From the NCBI GenBank assembly GCA_963556495.2, contig OY747713.1:39103461-39167460 (forward strand): a stretch of 64,000 bases of DNA. Reading direction: 5' to 3'. Shown in pieces: positions 10,906 to 21,705 of this stretch. Source of the stretch: Valencia hispanica. Taxonomy: Eukaryota > Chordata > Actinopteri > Cyprinodontiformes > Valenciidae. The position numbers were made by a program, and so were the translations under genes. Under the pieces are notes generated by a model, which made no database searches, was not told the origin of the DNA, and was given only the letters and a program-made list of their open reading frames with translations. Within the stretch, counting starts at the first letter, position 1. Every line of letters starts with the position of its first letter.

Positions 10906-11840
10906 TCGTAAATTACAGGCGGATTTAAATATAAATAAGATATTCCTTTGTTCCCAAGAGCGTCAGACGTCCTTGATCAGGGGAAAAGAAAATGTAAAGC
11001 ACAGGCTTGTTAATTACCCCAAGATTATCCATTTAACAGCGGCTGGGTGTACCACAATCACGCATATCTCTGGAAGGTGTTGGAGGTGGAGGCAAACAGC
11101 CCCCTCCCCCCCATTACACCCTCACATACACTGTTAGCATTGTCCACGAAAAGCCTATTACTACTCCTTCACCAGCACCTTATCCCTCAGTCATAGCAGT
11201 GAAGAATTGGGCAGAGCAAACTTGAATGGGTGCGTTGCTCTGGAAAATGAGAGATGCTAAATCCGCAAACCATAACCCAGTTCTTGCCTGGTGCACAATA
11301 CAAAGCCTCAGAGGAGATGCCTCTAAATAGCTCGAGGAAGTTCCAACATCCCCTCATGCGGAAACTAATACTCTTGTGAGAGTATTTGCTTGACACTACA
11401 ACAGCTCAAGTGGGGATGGAAGGTGTATGGTTAGAGGGAGCTTCAACAGCTTTGACAGGAGATAATGTTTTTATTTCTTGTACAAGAAAGGAGACAGATG
11501 CCTTTTGATATTTATCTGCATGTATAAAAAAGAAACTGAGCTCCAGAATTGCTGCTTTGTCAGTTTCAGAGATGAACTGCGTTTTTGTATCTGTCTCTAT
11601 TAGCCTTTCTGATAATTTCCCTTCCAATAATCATGATAGATGAGCTGTAGACTGTTATCTTTACATGCAAAATTTATCTACAAAACTTCTTTGTAATGAA
11701 GATTAAAAACAGGAACCTGGTATGAACTCTCAGTGGGTTTACAGGCAGAGTGAGAAAACCAAATGATTGCCTTAGTTTGATTAAATTTGGACTTTTGAAA
11801 TGCATATATACACTTTAGTCCGGCTGAAGTCGAACTGAAG
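10906..11840. other. Intergenic, nothing recognised
   Basis: No transposon ends, coding motifs or RNA genes were found. Base composition returns to average after the purine-rich block. Confidence 0.4.
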
Positions 11841-11844
11841 TGGC

Positions 11845-12425
11845 AGAATAGAATAATCCTTTATTGTCCCACAAAGGGGAAATTTGGCTGTTACAGCAGC
11901 AAAGTGACAGATAATAGAAGCACTCACGATCACACAAGAAAGGTAATAAAAGTATAAAAACGGAAATATGAATAATATATGTAGATTAAGGACACGAGTA
12001 CTGTGCAGTTATTAAAAGTGGCATTAGAATGTGTAACTGCGTAAGATCATTTAAAAACAGAATATTTATAGAATGTGCATGTGTAGTTCTGCAATAAAAG
12101 TCAAAAAGTAAACGTAATTTTTACAAGACGTTAACAGAATATAAACTGAGAAAAACGGATGTGCAAATAACAGCAGCAGAAATGTTAATTAAATGAGTCA
12201 ACAGTGCAAATAAAAGCTAAGTGAGTCTAACAGCTGCAGGTAGGAAGGACCTGGGAAAACGCTCCTTCATGCACCTAGGATGCAGGAGTCTGGCACTGAA
12301 GGAGCTCTGCAGCTCAGCAACATCTTCATGCATGGGGTGGGAGACACTGTTCATCAGTGACGACTGGAATAACAACACCAGTACGACAACAACACATGTA
12401 ACACAATCAACCATTACAGTACGTA
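11845..12425 (-). mobile_element. LINE 3' end (jockey-like), reverse-transcriptase C-terminus
   Basis: On the minus strand 12217-12414 encodes SVSHPMHEDVAELQSSFSARLLHPRC...RFPRSFLPAAVRL, the familiar C-terminal end of a fish jockey-like reverse transcriptase. The 3' UTR runs to lower coordinates and ends in TTTCCCCTTTGTGGGACAAT followed by AAAGG at about 11850-11880, the usual tail form. A related C-terminus lies at 58320-59075. It is 5'-truncated, as most LINE copies are. Confidence 0.8.
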
Positions 12426-12433
12426 CGAAATGA

Positions 12434-12575
12434 GCTGTGCTGCAACATTATTGTCGTTCATTTGTTTGCTCATTGTGCATATCCTGCTTTTACTCCACCT
12501 GCTTCACCACCACCAGCATTTGCTTACTATTTGTGTGACGCTAAAGCCCACTCGGAAGAATGTCAACGTCAAAGG
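12434..12575. repeat. Interspersed repeat segment, copy A
   Basis: The stretch with GCTCATTGTGCATATCCT, TTTACTCCACCTGCTTCA and CCAGCATTTG matches, with substitutions, the stretch at 17093-17235. It is a fragment of a repeat family that I cannot name. Confidence 0.65.
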
Positions 12576-13620
12576 CAAGGCAATTTTATTTGTATAGCAC
12601 ACTTTCAACAAGGTATGGTTCAAGGTGCTTTACATGATTAAGGGAAAACACACACAGAGTAAAGGTGGTAAAGTAACATTAGATCTTCAACATACTTTGG
12701 TGCTAAGCCATTCAATGATTTATAAACTAGTAAAAGTATTTTGAAGTCTATTCTCTGAGCTACAGGGAGCCAGTGTAAGGACTTTAGAACTGGGGTGATG
12801 TGCTCTACTTTCCTGGTTCTAGTGAGGAGGTGAAGAGCAGCGTTCTGGATCAGCTGCAGCTGTCTGATTGACTTTTTAGGTAGACCTGTGAGGACGCTGT
12901 TGCAGTAATCAATCAGACTAAAGATAAAAGCATGGATGAGTTTTGTCGAGGTCCTGTTGCGACATCAGTCCTTTCATTCTAGAAATGTTATTCAGATGAT
13001 AGAAGGCTGACCTTGTTATTGCCTTTATGTGACCCTGGAGGTTCAGGTCTGAGTCCATTACTACACCTAGATTTTGTGCCCAATCAGTAGTTTATTACTG
13101 TATGAACTGAAGCTGTGTGCTTATTCTTGATTGTTCCGCTTTAGATCCAAAAGTAGTTACTTCTGTTGTATTTCTGTTCAGCTGGAGAAAGTAATGGCAC
13201 ATCCATCCATTGATTTGCTTGATGCATTTACTTAGGGTTTGGATGGGTTCAAAGTCACCTGGTGAAATCAAAACGTAGAGCTGAGTATCATATGATGGTT
13301 AATTTTACTCGTTGTTATAATCTGGGCTAGTGGGAGCATGTAGATATTAAATAAGAGGGGCCCCGGGATGGAGCACTGGGGCACTCCGCATATGTTTTCT
13401 GATCATTCTGATCAAAAGTTTCCTACTGAAAAAAAGAAGTCCCTGTTCTTTAGGTAAGACTCAAACCAGCCAAGTACTGTACCAGAGAGTTCGAACCAGC
13501 TCTCGTCGTTTCAATAATATATCATGATGAACAGTGTCAAATGCTGCACTAAGGTCCAACAGAACCAGCACCGTGGTTCTACCACAGTCTGCATTTATGC
13601 AGATGTCATTGAAAACTGTG
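12565..13620 (-). mobile_element. L2-type LINE 3' half, minus strand
   Basis: Reading the minus strand downward from about 13600: LVLLDLSAAFDTVHHDILL (motif A), WFESYLKNRDFF, CGVPQCSIPGPLLFNIYML (motif B), then [16 protein letters not shown] (about 13295-13245) where a normal copy has a YADD box. The catalytic A-D pair is missing by what looks like a 6-base in-frame loss. The thumb motif follows with [15 protein letters not shown], and the 3' end is the TTGCCTTGCC tail at about 12570-12590. Several stops and frameshifts make it a relic. Confidence 0.8.
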
Positions 13621-14430
13621 GAGAAGTATAAACTAGGCTTTAGGGGAAAAAAATGCACGAAGAAGGAGGACTTGGAAGCGCCACATAGAAAGATCCAGGC
13701 CTCGTAATGAAAGTTCTTTACTATTACCTTTTTCAAACCTAACCAAATTGGCCAAAACAAGGCAACCAGAGTAGAAACTGACAGGTTGAAACTGTGCTGA
13801 AGGTCTTTTGTGTTTTAGCTGAGGAGAACCTGAGATAATCAACCTTTTTTTGATGTTGTCACTCTAGACATGATACTCCAGATTCTGATCCCTTCTGCCC
13901 TATCACAACATCCTGTGTGATAGGGTAAATAATCCACCAAGGTCACCTTCCTATGCATCAAATACAGTGGCATACATAATTTGATCTTCTGTTTCAGTTG
14001 GACATATATAAAAATGTCACTATATGGGTGTTGCAAAACAGAGATACCACATTTCCCATAAATATGAGAAATTTCCACAACAAAATGTATGCAAGAGATA
14101 TTTGAATGATGCTCTGGTGATGCAGTACTACCATTACTTAGTTTCATGTAATACAATGCAGAGTCTGCTCCCATAAATGAAGATGCATTCACAAAGTGTA
14201 CTGAATGATTGGAGTGAGTCCAACTGACAAATCAAACTGGTTCGGTTATACAATCACGTTTCTTTCTAGCGGATGCTACAGCATTCTTTGCAGAGGTTGA
14301 TGTTACGTTCAATAAAGACTAACATTAGAAAGTGAGTGCAGTATCAAAAGGTAACTGATTAACTCGCATCTCTTCAATGCAAGGTGTTCTAAATTTGCAG
14401 CGTCACCTGCTCCATGCATGAATGCTCAGA
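13621..14430. other. Intergenic, nothing recognised
   Basis: No domain, inverted ends or RNA gene was found. The 117-codon minus-strand frame at 13839-14192 has no recognisable motif and is probably chance. Confidence 0.35.
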
Positions 14431-14674
14431 TGGCTCGGGCCTGTCTGCGCATCATCCAGGGAGCAAGGTGGGCATACACTGTGCGATTTTTGGCCCATTT
14501 TTTCCAGTAATGCAACAATCTTTGAGATCGGTTTGTCTTCAAAGCCACATAAAAATTAATTTCGTTTCCCCAAGAATTTCTCCTTGCATATTTAATTTAA
14601 GGCTAATTTTTCTTAACGTTTGAGATGACGCCTCACCTGACGTCGCCTCACATCACGTTGCCGCCAGTCAATAG

Positions 14675-15429
14675 CAGAGGTGGGTAAAGTACCCACAAAT
14701 CGTACTCAATTAAAAGTAGCACTACTTCAACCTATTTTTACTCAAGTAAAAGTACCAAGTAGTCTTCCAAAAAATTACTCAAGAGTAAAAAAGTATTTGG
14801 TAAAAAGGCTACTCCAGTATTGAGTATGTGTTTTGAGATCATTACATATTTAATTTTAAAAATTATGTAATCGGACAAAAATACAAAGTTATGTCCGAAA
14901 TCTAAAGATTCAAATTAATAGAAATACATGATTTGATAGTGAAATAAAAAAAAATTGACAAGAAGAACATTTTTTCCAAATCCATTTTTTTCAAGGTAAA
15001 ACTAATGAACTAAACCAATACTTACAGAAGGTAATGTATATATATGAGACCAGGGTAAGGTACTCCGACTTGACCTCCAAATGCCACAACAGCCTCAGCA
15101 GATAGAAAATAATGTTAAAATGATGAAGCTTGTGTACAAAAAAGTGGTCTCACTTCAACATAAACTGTATGTGCGAGTCCCATGCATTTTTGGTTAAAAT
15201 AAGCATTCAGTTTCATTGAGAAAAGGTAATTGCTGTGGGTACATGTACATGTACTCTATAGAGTAGCCAGAAACTTGCTACTCGAGTAAGAGTAGCAATG
15301 CTTCATAAAAATATTACTCAAGTAAAAGTTATAAGTACGGTCTAGTAAAACTACTCCAAACTACTCTTTTTCAGAAGTTACTTAAGTAAATGTAACTGAG
15401 TAAATGTATCTATTTACTACCCGCCTCTG
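14675..15429. mobile_element. hAT MITE (755 bp) with exact 8-bp target duplication
   Basis: The element begins CAGAGGTGGGTA and ends TACCCGCCTCTG, so the ends are inverted with one mismatch in 12. GTCAATAG occurs immediately before (14667-14674) and after (15430-15437), an exact 8-bp target duplication as hAT elements make. The inside is AT-rich with many ACTCAAGTAAAAGTA-like words near both ends. There is no coding frame, so it depends on a partner transposase. Confidence 0.92.
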
Positions 15430-16229
15430 GTCAATAGAGCTGACACCTCGCCACCTCATCTGACGTCTCCTCCCCTGTCTCATGTATTTGTTTATATACA
15501 AAACAAGTGCAGTAAAAGAATAAAGTTAACTGTAGCAGAGTCCTGCACGGGTCCTACTTACCAACCCGCCATTATTAAGATTTTTGAACCCCACTCCAGC
15601 TACCTCCCAATCAAATCGGACCCGGCCCGCCTGGGCCCGCACAGAATACAGTGACTATGTGTAACTCTTTGAAAAGGATTTATATTCAGCAGCAACATAT
15701 TGGTTGCTTTAGAGTTCTTCGTTATCCATCATTTTGACAACAACACACAATGTGACAATGTAGTGGCTGTAAATTAAACTGTTATCCAATTTTAAACATT
15801 TAATGATCTTCTTATCATTTTTGGTTGGTTTGAGTGATGTAAAGATGGAGAGAGGTTAACAGAGGGTCTGCTTAGACAGGAGGATTCTAACAAATACTCC
15901 AAAGAGTTGAACATAAATTTTGATCTGGCATTCAATTCAATTCAATTCAAAAATACTTTATTGTCTTTATTTATTTTTCCCAATTTAGTTTAGATTTTGC
16001 CTATTAATAGCATTTTTTATAAATGTGGATACCGACATTTTTATCGGGACGCTATCAGGATACTGTTATTGTGATATGTTAAATTTGCAAATGTAAATTT
16101 AAGGCCAGAAGCTGACAAAAAGCTATAAGTTTAGACCCTAAGGTGACGACGGGTGAAGCGACGTGATGTAAGGCGCTATCAAGGGAGGCGACTTCAGGTG
16201 GGGTGACATCTAAAATTTGATTTGACTAA

Positions 16230-16888
16230 TGCTGGGTACACACCAAAAGACAATCAGGCTGATTTTGGGCCAATTTCCCCCCTTCCCACAATCGTAGCTA
16301 CTGTATGTCCTGATTATCTTGATGGCTCTAGAGAATATTTATATCAGATTTTCCATTGGTGTGAGGTGTGTTAAGAGTGTCCGAACCTGCTCGGAAGAAT
16401 GTTGGAGCCGCCCCGATCGTGAATCGTAAAAATTAAACATGTTTAATATTTACGATCAGAAATCCAGATGTGTGGGGGGAACTCCGAGGACAAACGCGTG
16501 CACGCTGTGGAGACTATCACGTGAAACGAAACAATACCCAATCAGAAAGCGAGTTGATGAAAGACAGAAGCAGTCATGGCGCAGCATAAAGTGAAACTGA
16601 TGTGGACAGCAGAGATTTCTTTTTTTTCGTGACTTTTCTGTGAAAATCATTCCAAACACTATCATTGCAATTTCTTCCTGCATATTCCCGCCATGCCTAT
16701 TCTAAAGTCTCATGAGATTTTGCGGGATTTCCTGTGTTCACAGTCAAGAAAATCTGTTTGTGTGTGGTGTGCTGTCTTTGTCATTTCATGGCACACCACA
16801 CAATATAGGAGCAAAACGGTTAAATTGTGGTCTATGACATTTTGAAAATCTTATAAGATGTAAAAAATATTTTGGTGTGTACCCAGCA
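16230..16888. mobile_element. PIF/Harbinger-type MITE (659 bp)
   Basis: The first 19 bases, TGCTGGGTACACACCAAAA, are exactly inverted at the right end (16870-16888). TAA flanks both sides (16227-16229 and 16889-16891); a 3-bp TWA duplication is the mark of PIF/Harbinger. The 75-codon minus-strand frame at 16456-16683 lacks any transposase or MADF motif. The perfect ends suggest a fairly recent insertion. Confidence 0.88.
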
Positions 16889-17092
16889 TAAGGTGTACTG
16901 CTGTTATGTCGCCGCCAGCAGGCGTTCGTTCCAATACCTCACCTCCACTTTGCCGCGGGTGTTCGGTCACCAGGCCCTATTATTCTCATTGAAAATGTAA
17001 GTTGCCGTCGTAAGGTTCGGGTGCTCCTTCTCCTTTGTCTGGTTAGGCTTCGCATGGCAGCTTCCAGACTTTGTACAATACTTATGAAATGT

Positions 17093-17235
17093 TCTGTGCT
17101 TTAGCATTGTTATTGTCTATTTCTTCGCTCATTGTGCATATCCTCCATTTACTCCATCTGCTTCACTGCTGCCAGCATTTGTTTACTATCTGACGGAGTC
17201 TCTAGGCCAACTGGAAGAATGGCAGCATGAAAGGG
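17093..17235. repeat. Interspersed repeat segment, copy B
   Basis: Partner of 12434-12575 in the same orientation, sharing GCTCATTGTGCATATCCT, TTTACTCCA.CTGCTTCA and CCAGCATTTG. It continues right into GAAAGGGCGCATGTCACCAA, perhaps the end of the parent element. Confidence 0.65.
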
Positions 17236-17984
17236 CGCATGTCACCAACAAGCTTTACAGAGTCGAATGCACTTCATTCAATAATTACATTTTCTGAGTG
17301 ACATGTAAACTGGGATAGACTCCCTTTCTGGTTAAGCTATTTATTACCAAAATGTGATTTAGATGTCCATGTAAACATACCGACTGAGTTCCTTGAAATC
17401 AAAGCTAAAAACCCATCTGCTTAGAGCTGCCTTTGAGTAAGCGATCAATAATAGCTGGAATGTCTTATGATTTAATGTGTCATATGTTATGTTTTATGCT
17501 TTGACTTTTGTTTTGTTGCTGCTTGCATTTTATTCCCTAATCACCCAATGCATCTTGAATTGCCTTGTTGTTGAAAGTGCAAGTCAACAAACAAAGTTGA
17601 CTTGCACTAAATCCTACACCCTTCATCCCAATTAACACAAACTATACAAACAGGGGAGGGAGCATAAATTGTTACATGATTTGATGTTTTTGCTAAGTTT
17701 ACTTAATTTTCTCTTGATTAGACTCGTGTAACAGTCATTGCTTGATACACCAGTAAATATGGTAAGATAGGAAACTGTAGGACAGCAGTTCAAGGGGGCA
17801 AATATCAAGTTTTAAACGATGTTAAGAACTTTCTGAACTTCTAACTAGGACGGAAAAGTTGCTTCCAACACAGTTAAAACAGAAAAACTGATCTCAGACA
17901 CAAAAAACAAACTTTCGTCTTCCCGTCAGCATCACCGCAGAGAACAGAGGCAGTTGACTGAGTCATGCTCCTTGAGCTCCACAT
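17236..17984. other. Intergenic, nothing recognised
   Basis: A direct AT-rich stretch without transposon ends or coding motifs. A short imperfect palindrome (GTGCAAGTCAACAAACAAAG and its partner GTTGACTTGCAC) lies at 17578-17608. Confidence 0.35.
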
Positions 17985-18690
17985 GAGCCAAGACCCGGTC
18001 TGTCTACACGACAGAGATGGCCAAGAGAGGTCCTCAGAGGCTTCATTTCCTGAGGAGCCTGAAGAAAGCCCAACCCCTGCAACAGCTGCCGATGTACTTT
18101 TACAGCTGTGCCACGAAGCGCATCGCCACTAACTGCATCACTCTGTGGAACTCTGGCTGCACCTCTGAGAGCAGGAAGGCTCTCCAGCGCATCATTAAAA
18201 TGACTCAGAGGATGATTGGCTCACAGCTTTCAGCTACAGCTGCAAAGTCTTGAACATCTGCAGAGACGCATCTCACCCCAGCCTTGGTGTCTTCATCCTT
18301 CTGCTGTCTGGCAAATTTATCAGAGCTTTGTGCGGTGTGTCTGCACAACCACAGTGAAAAGCAGTTTTCCCACCACAAAAATATCAACGATGTACTCGAC
18401 CCGAGACGCACCACAGTAAATATACACTTAATACATGCTGACCTTTGTGCTTTTCACTGGTGGCTGCCTGCTTTATATTTTAACCATTATGACTGGTTTT
18501 TATTACGTGGCCTGGCCCACCTCAAGTGCAATAATTACATATCTGACACTGTGTGTGGTCCCTTTATTTATTATTCCCACCTCTCGAGTGCAATCATTTA
18601 TAATTTATCCTCTGCCCGAAGCGCAATAATCTGTCTGTGCAATATCCCTCCTGTTCCCAGTGGACCCAGTACTTGACACTGCACCGAAAC
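17985..18690 (+). mobile_element. LINE 3' end with reverse-transcriptase C-terminus
   Basis: Bases 18017-18250 encode MAKRGPQRLHFLRSLKKAQ...FYSCATKRIATNCITLWNSGC and then RKALQRIIKMTQRMIGSQL. This is the C-terminal 'QRL.FLR.L..A' and 'LQR..KTA..IIG' domain of fish jockey/L2-type reverse transcriptases. The downstream remainder is frameshifted, and 18430-18690 is probable 3' UTR. It is 5'-truncated. Confidence 0.8.
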
Positions 18691-18870
18691 GAAAAATATA
18701 TATTTTTTCCTGGATAGTTTTATATGTTTATTTCAAAATATGACATTTTAATGTGAACGTTCACTCTACGTTTATTTATTTATTTATTTTTAAAACTCCC
18801 CTTCTGGAGTAAATACAATTATTTCTCATTTCAACTCACAGTGTGCATGCCATTTCCTATGGAACCAACG
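18691..18870. repeat. AT-rich spacer with (TTTA)n
   Basis: A short TTTATTTATTTATTTATTT tract lies at about 18771-18790. Nothing else is seen. Confidence 0.6.
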
Positions 18871-18872
18871 TA

Positions 18873-19360
18873 GTCTCATTAGAATCAGACTTTTTGAAGT
18901 TATAACACAGAATTCTTATCCTGTGCAATGACGTAAAATATTTCTTTACTTCAAATTTGCCAGGAAAAATTTCACCTGCAAGAATTCATCCACATACATT
19001 CACCTTCAACATTTCACTTGCAAATCTGGTGACCTTCGTGTGACCTAAGTCAAAATTATCAGCACTAGATCGAGTTGAGCAGCTTTCAGCCATTCAAATT
19101 ACGCTCCTTTGATCACATGACACCAGTACATTGGGCTGTTTGTCACACTATCAAAGGAGCATAAAATAATTTGATTAGACCTAGTGCTGATTGCTTTGGC
19201 ATGGGTCACCAGAAGGTCACCACATTTGAGGGCAAATTTTTGAAGGGGAAATTGTTTGCTGTATTTAAAGTATATAAAAAATACATACACATAATTGCAC
19301 TGGATTAAAATGAAGTGTTATAAATTCAATATCTTAAAACATTTCTGATTCTATTGAGAC
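18873..19360. mobile_element. Foldback MITE: 488-bp near-palindrome flanked by TA
   Basis: The left end GTCTCATTAGAATCAGA is matched in inverse by TCTGATTCTATTGAGAC at the right end, with TA on both sides (18871-18872, 19361-19362). Inverted similarity continues inward along almost the whole length: GTTATAACAC, GTGCAATGACGT, TTCAAATTTGCC, TGGTGACCTTC, ATCAGCACTAGATC and GCTCCTTTGAT on the left each have inverse partners on the right. The two arms are about 220-240 bp around a short centre near 19120-19145. TA duplication points to a Tc1/mariner-type source, but no transposase is present. Confidence 0.82.
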
Positions 19361-19449
19361 TATTTTTCTTCCATATTTTCCTGACTTCTTGACACACAAC
19401 AACAAATTCAGCAAAATGTGTTTGCTTTTAGCATTTAGTTGAATAACTA

Positions 19450-19781
19450 AGGCCAAAATCTCATTTTCTGATATTACACATAATGTAGTCCCAAGACTAA
19501 ATCGGCACCTGTAATTCCTTCGTATTACTTCTTACTTCTTATGATTATTGAGTTCACCAGGAATAATCAGGATCATTTTTGAGTAATTTTAATAACTTTG
19601 GTACACAAAATGCTAGTTGCTCCCATTCACTTGCATTGTTTATCCTAAACTATAGCAAACATACTGCTGCCAGATTAGAAGAATGACTGGGCTGGTTGCA
19701 GAATGTTTTTTCTCACTTATCTAACTCTGGGGAATATGGCAACAGACACAATTTTACTTAGGGGTGGAATATCCCTTTAAA
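19450..19781. mobile_element. TTAA MITE, right-hand part
   Basis: The sequence ends GGGGTGGAATATCCC then TTTAA at 19762-19781, a MITE terminus type with TTAA target. The preceding 'CTCACTTATCTAACTCTGGGG' and 'GACACAATTTTACTTA' are internal parts. The matching left end was not found, so this is a truncated copy. Confidence 0.5.
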
Positions 19782-20482
19782 GTATTCCACTGGAATATAG
19801 CATCCTTCTTTGGTCTTTTGGTCTTGTACATAACCAGAATCAACATGTGCAAAAATGCCAGGCAGTTATCAAGCTAGACAGGCAAGTTATTGATGCTTGT
19901 CAAGACAGTCAACTACAGTGGTAGCAAATAATTTTTTATTTGGTGATAAGAATGATTCAAACAAAGAAATGTGGAAAACAACTCTATACTTCTTGGGAAG
20001 GAACAACAGTCCAATAAAACCAAACATCAGCATGCATCAAACCACACTTTATAATAGTTGTGGTGGCGATACAAAATTTGTATTTGAGAAATGTGGTCCA
20101 ATTAGAGCTATTTATTGTACATGTTAATGGTATCTGACAGTAATATCAAATGCAGCTTCAAGATCCAGCGTCATCTTTCAACACATTTGAAACTTTCCCA
20201 TGCATAGTTTGACCCGCCAGCTAGGTCAGGCTTCTAGGGATTTTTCTGGAGATATTGAAAAAATTCAGTTTCATGTATTTCACAGCTTAGATATAATAGA
20301 TTTCCTGCAAATTTGTCACTGCTACAGACTTTATGAAGTGCTATGCACATGTAGCACTCACCAAATATGTGTTGCTTAATCTTATGCTACGCTCAGTCTG
20401 CGCTGATGAAGAGTCACTCACCTCAGCATATGGAATGCTTGGAGTGGCTGACATGCCAAAGGAGTTGGACTTATTTTCTGAT
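19782..20482. other. Intergenic, nothing recognised
   Basis: The 76-codon frame at 19897-20127 has no motif. No RNA gene or transposon terminus is seen. Confidence 0.35.
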
Positions 20483-20484
20483 TA

Positions 20485-21131
20485 CCATAATTTTCAGACT
20501 ATAAGCCGCTACTTTTTTCACACACTTTGGACCCTGCGTCCTTCACAACAATGCGGCTAATTTATAGATTTTTACTGCCGAACGGCCTCCGGGGGGCACT
20601 ATTGCAGGAAGCGTAAAAGTGAGACAGAGATGTGGGGAAAGATTATACGCCGAAGAGGACACTACCGTTAGTTTCATTCACACAACCTCATCATGCAAAA
20701 CACACGAAGAAATGCATATGATTCAGCTTTTAAGTTAAAGGCAATCAAGTTGGCTGTCAAAGAAGGAAATAGAGCTACTGCACGTAAGCTTGACATCAAT
20801 GAATCAATGGTGAGACCATCCGCCAGGGCCACACATTCCCCCCCATCCCCATGTTGTTATGTAAATCTAATTTTCTGAACTTTTCCAAGAAAATGTCTCT
20901 TAATGAGACGCACAGCTGTGTTCGTGCTGCCGCTGCGCTCTTCCAGCTGAGAGTGGAGATTTGGGGCTCTTGTACAAGGGGTGTCGCTTGTGCTTTCTGA
21001 CACGGGAGAGGAGTAGAGGTTTGCACTGCTGGTCGGTGGGTGGATACGCACTTCATGTCGGATCAACTCCAAAATGTAATCAGTCCCATGCGGCCTTTAT
21101 TCAGGTGTGCTCAATAGCCCAAAAATTCCGG
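20485..21131 (+). mobile_element. pogo/Tigger-like element, internally deleted
   Basis: The left end CCATAATTTTCAGACTATAAG and the right end (inverse of AATAGCCCAAAAATTCCGG) are related inverted repeats, with TA on both sides (20483-20484, 21132-21133). This matches pogo-type ends in fish whose sequence contains 'ACTATAAGCCGC'. A coding scrap at 20693 supports it. The body downstream of the helix-turn-helix is unrelated or scrambled. Confidence 0.65.
20693..20820 (+). pseudogene. pogo-type transposase, N-terminal DNA-binding fragment
   Basis: From the ATG, about 41 codons read MQNTRRNAYDSAFKLKAIKL then AVKEGNRATARKL.INESMVR. 'YD.AFKLKAI..A...GNRAAAR' followed by 'NESMVR.W' is the Brinker/psq-like helix-turn-helix start of pogo/Tigger-like proteins. 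After 'MVR' the frame leaves the family (expected tryptophan and linker missing) and stops by 20878. No DDE catalytic core is present, so it is a relic. Confidence 0.65.
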
Positions 21132-21307
21132 TAATTAGGCCAGTTACTTATAGGCTGTGTCCATAGTCTTTAACTTTTAGCCTAAACATCTACAAAATAG
21201 AGACAGAGGCATCAGGCAATCAACTTTGTCCTGAGACTGTAGCAGACTGGAAAGTTTACACACTCGTCCCAAAGCATTAACGATGCAAAATGGTTTATGA
21301 TTAGTAG

Positions 21308-21705
21308 TGCCTCATTTCCACTGAGCGGTATGGCACGGGTCGGTGTGGTTCGGTATGCCATTTTGTCTGTTTACATTGTAAAAGTGGTCCATACAACTAT
21401 TTCTGGGGCCCCCTTCAGTTGTAGGTCCATAAGACAATGTTACGGAACAGTTATGGTGGAGCTTCTGGCGTCACGCAACACAGTCCCTTGATTGGGAGAC
21501 ATTATCATTGCTTGCGACAAGCACGAGACATACTAGAGGATCATGTTTGTCATCGCACTAGTATGAAGCCACATTAGGCATTTGACTTTATCCCCACCTG
21601 CCCAGTGAGAGTCCAACTGGTGGTGGAAACACTCTCATGAATACCACAAAATACCATACCGAAACCGCAACAACCCCTGCCGTACCGCTCAGTGGAAACC
21701 AGGCA
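21308..21705. mobile_element. MITE with about 50-bp inverted ends
   Basis: The left end TGCCTCATTTCCACTGAGCG and the right end, whose inverse reads TGCCTGGTTTCCACTGAGCG, continue inverted through CGGTA(T/C)GGCA.GGGT and CGGTATG. Flanking TAG on the left and TAA on the right could be a decayed 3-bp duplication. No coding capacity. Superfamily is uncertain (Harbinger-like is possible). Confidence 0.7.

Larger units (their letters stand above)
14430..16950. repeat. Composite repeat block with CGTCGCC-type inverted segments
   Basis: GACGCCTCACCTGACGTCGCC-like text at 14625-14665, continued at 15438-15480, is matched in inverse by 16136-16205 (GTGACGACGGGTGAAGCGACG and similar). The two arms enclose older DNA later hit by a hAT MITE (14675-15429) and flanked by a Harbinger MITE (16230-16888). 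Bases 15930-15975 hold ATTCAATTCAATTCAATTCA followed by a TTTATTGTC motif, the tail of a minus-strand LINE. GC-rich GACCCGGCCCGCC at about 15615-15640 may be the end of another MITE. Confidence 0.45.
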
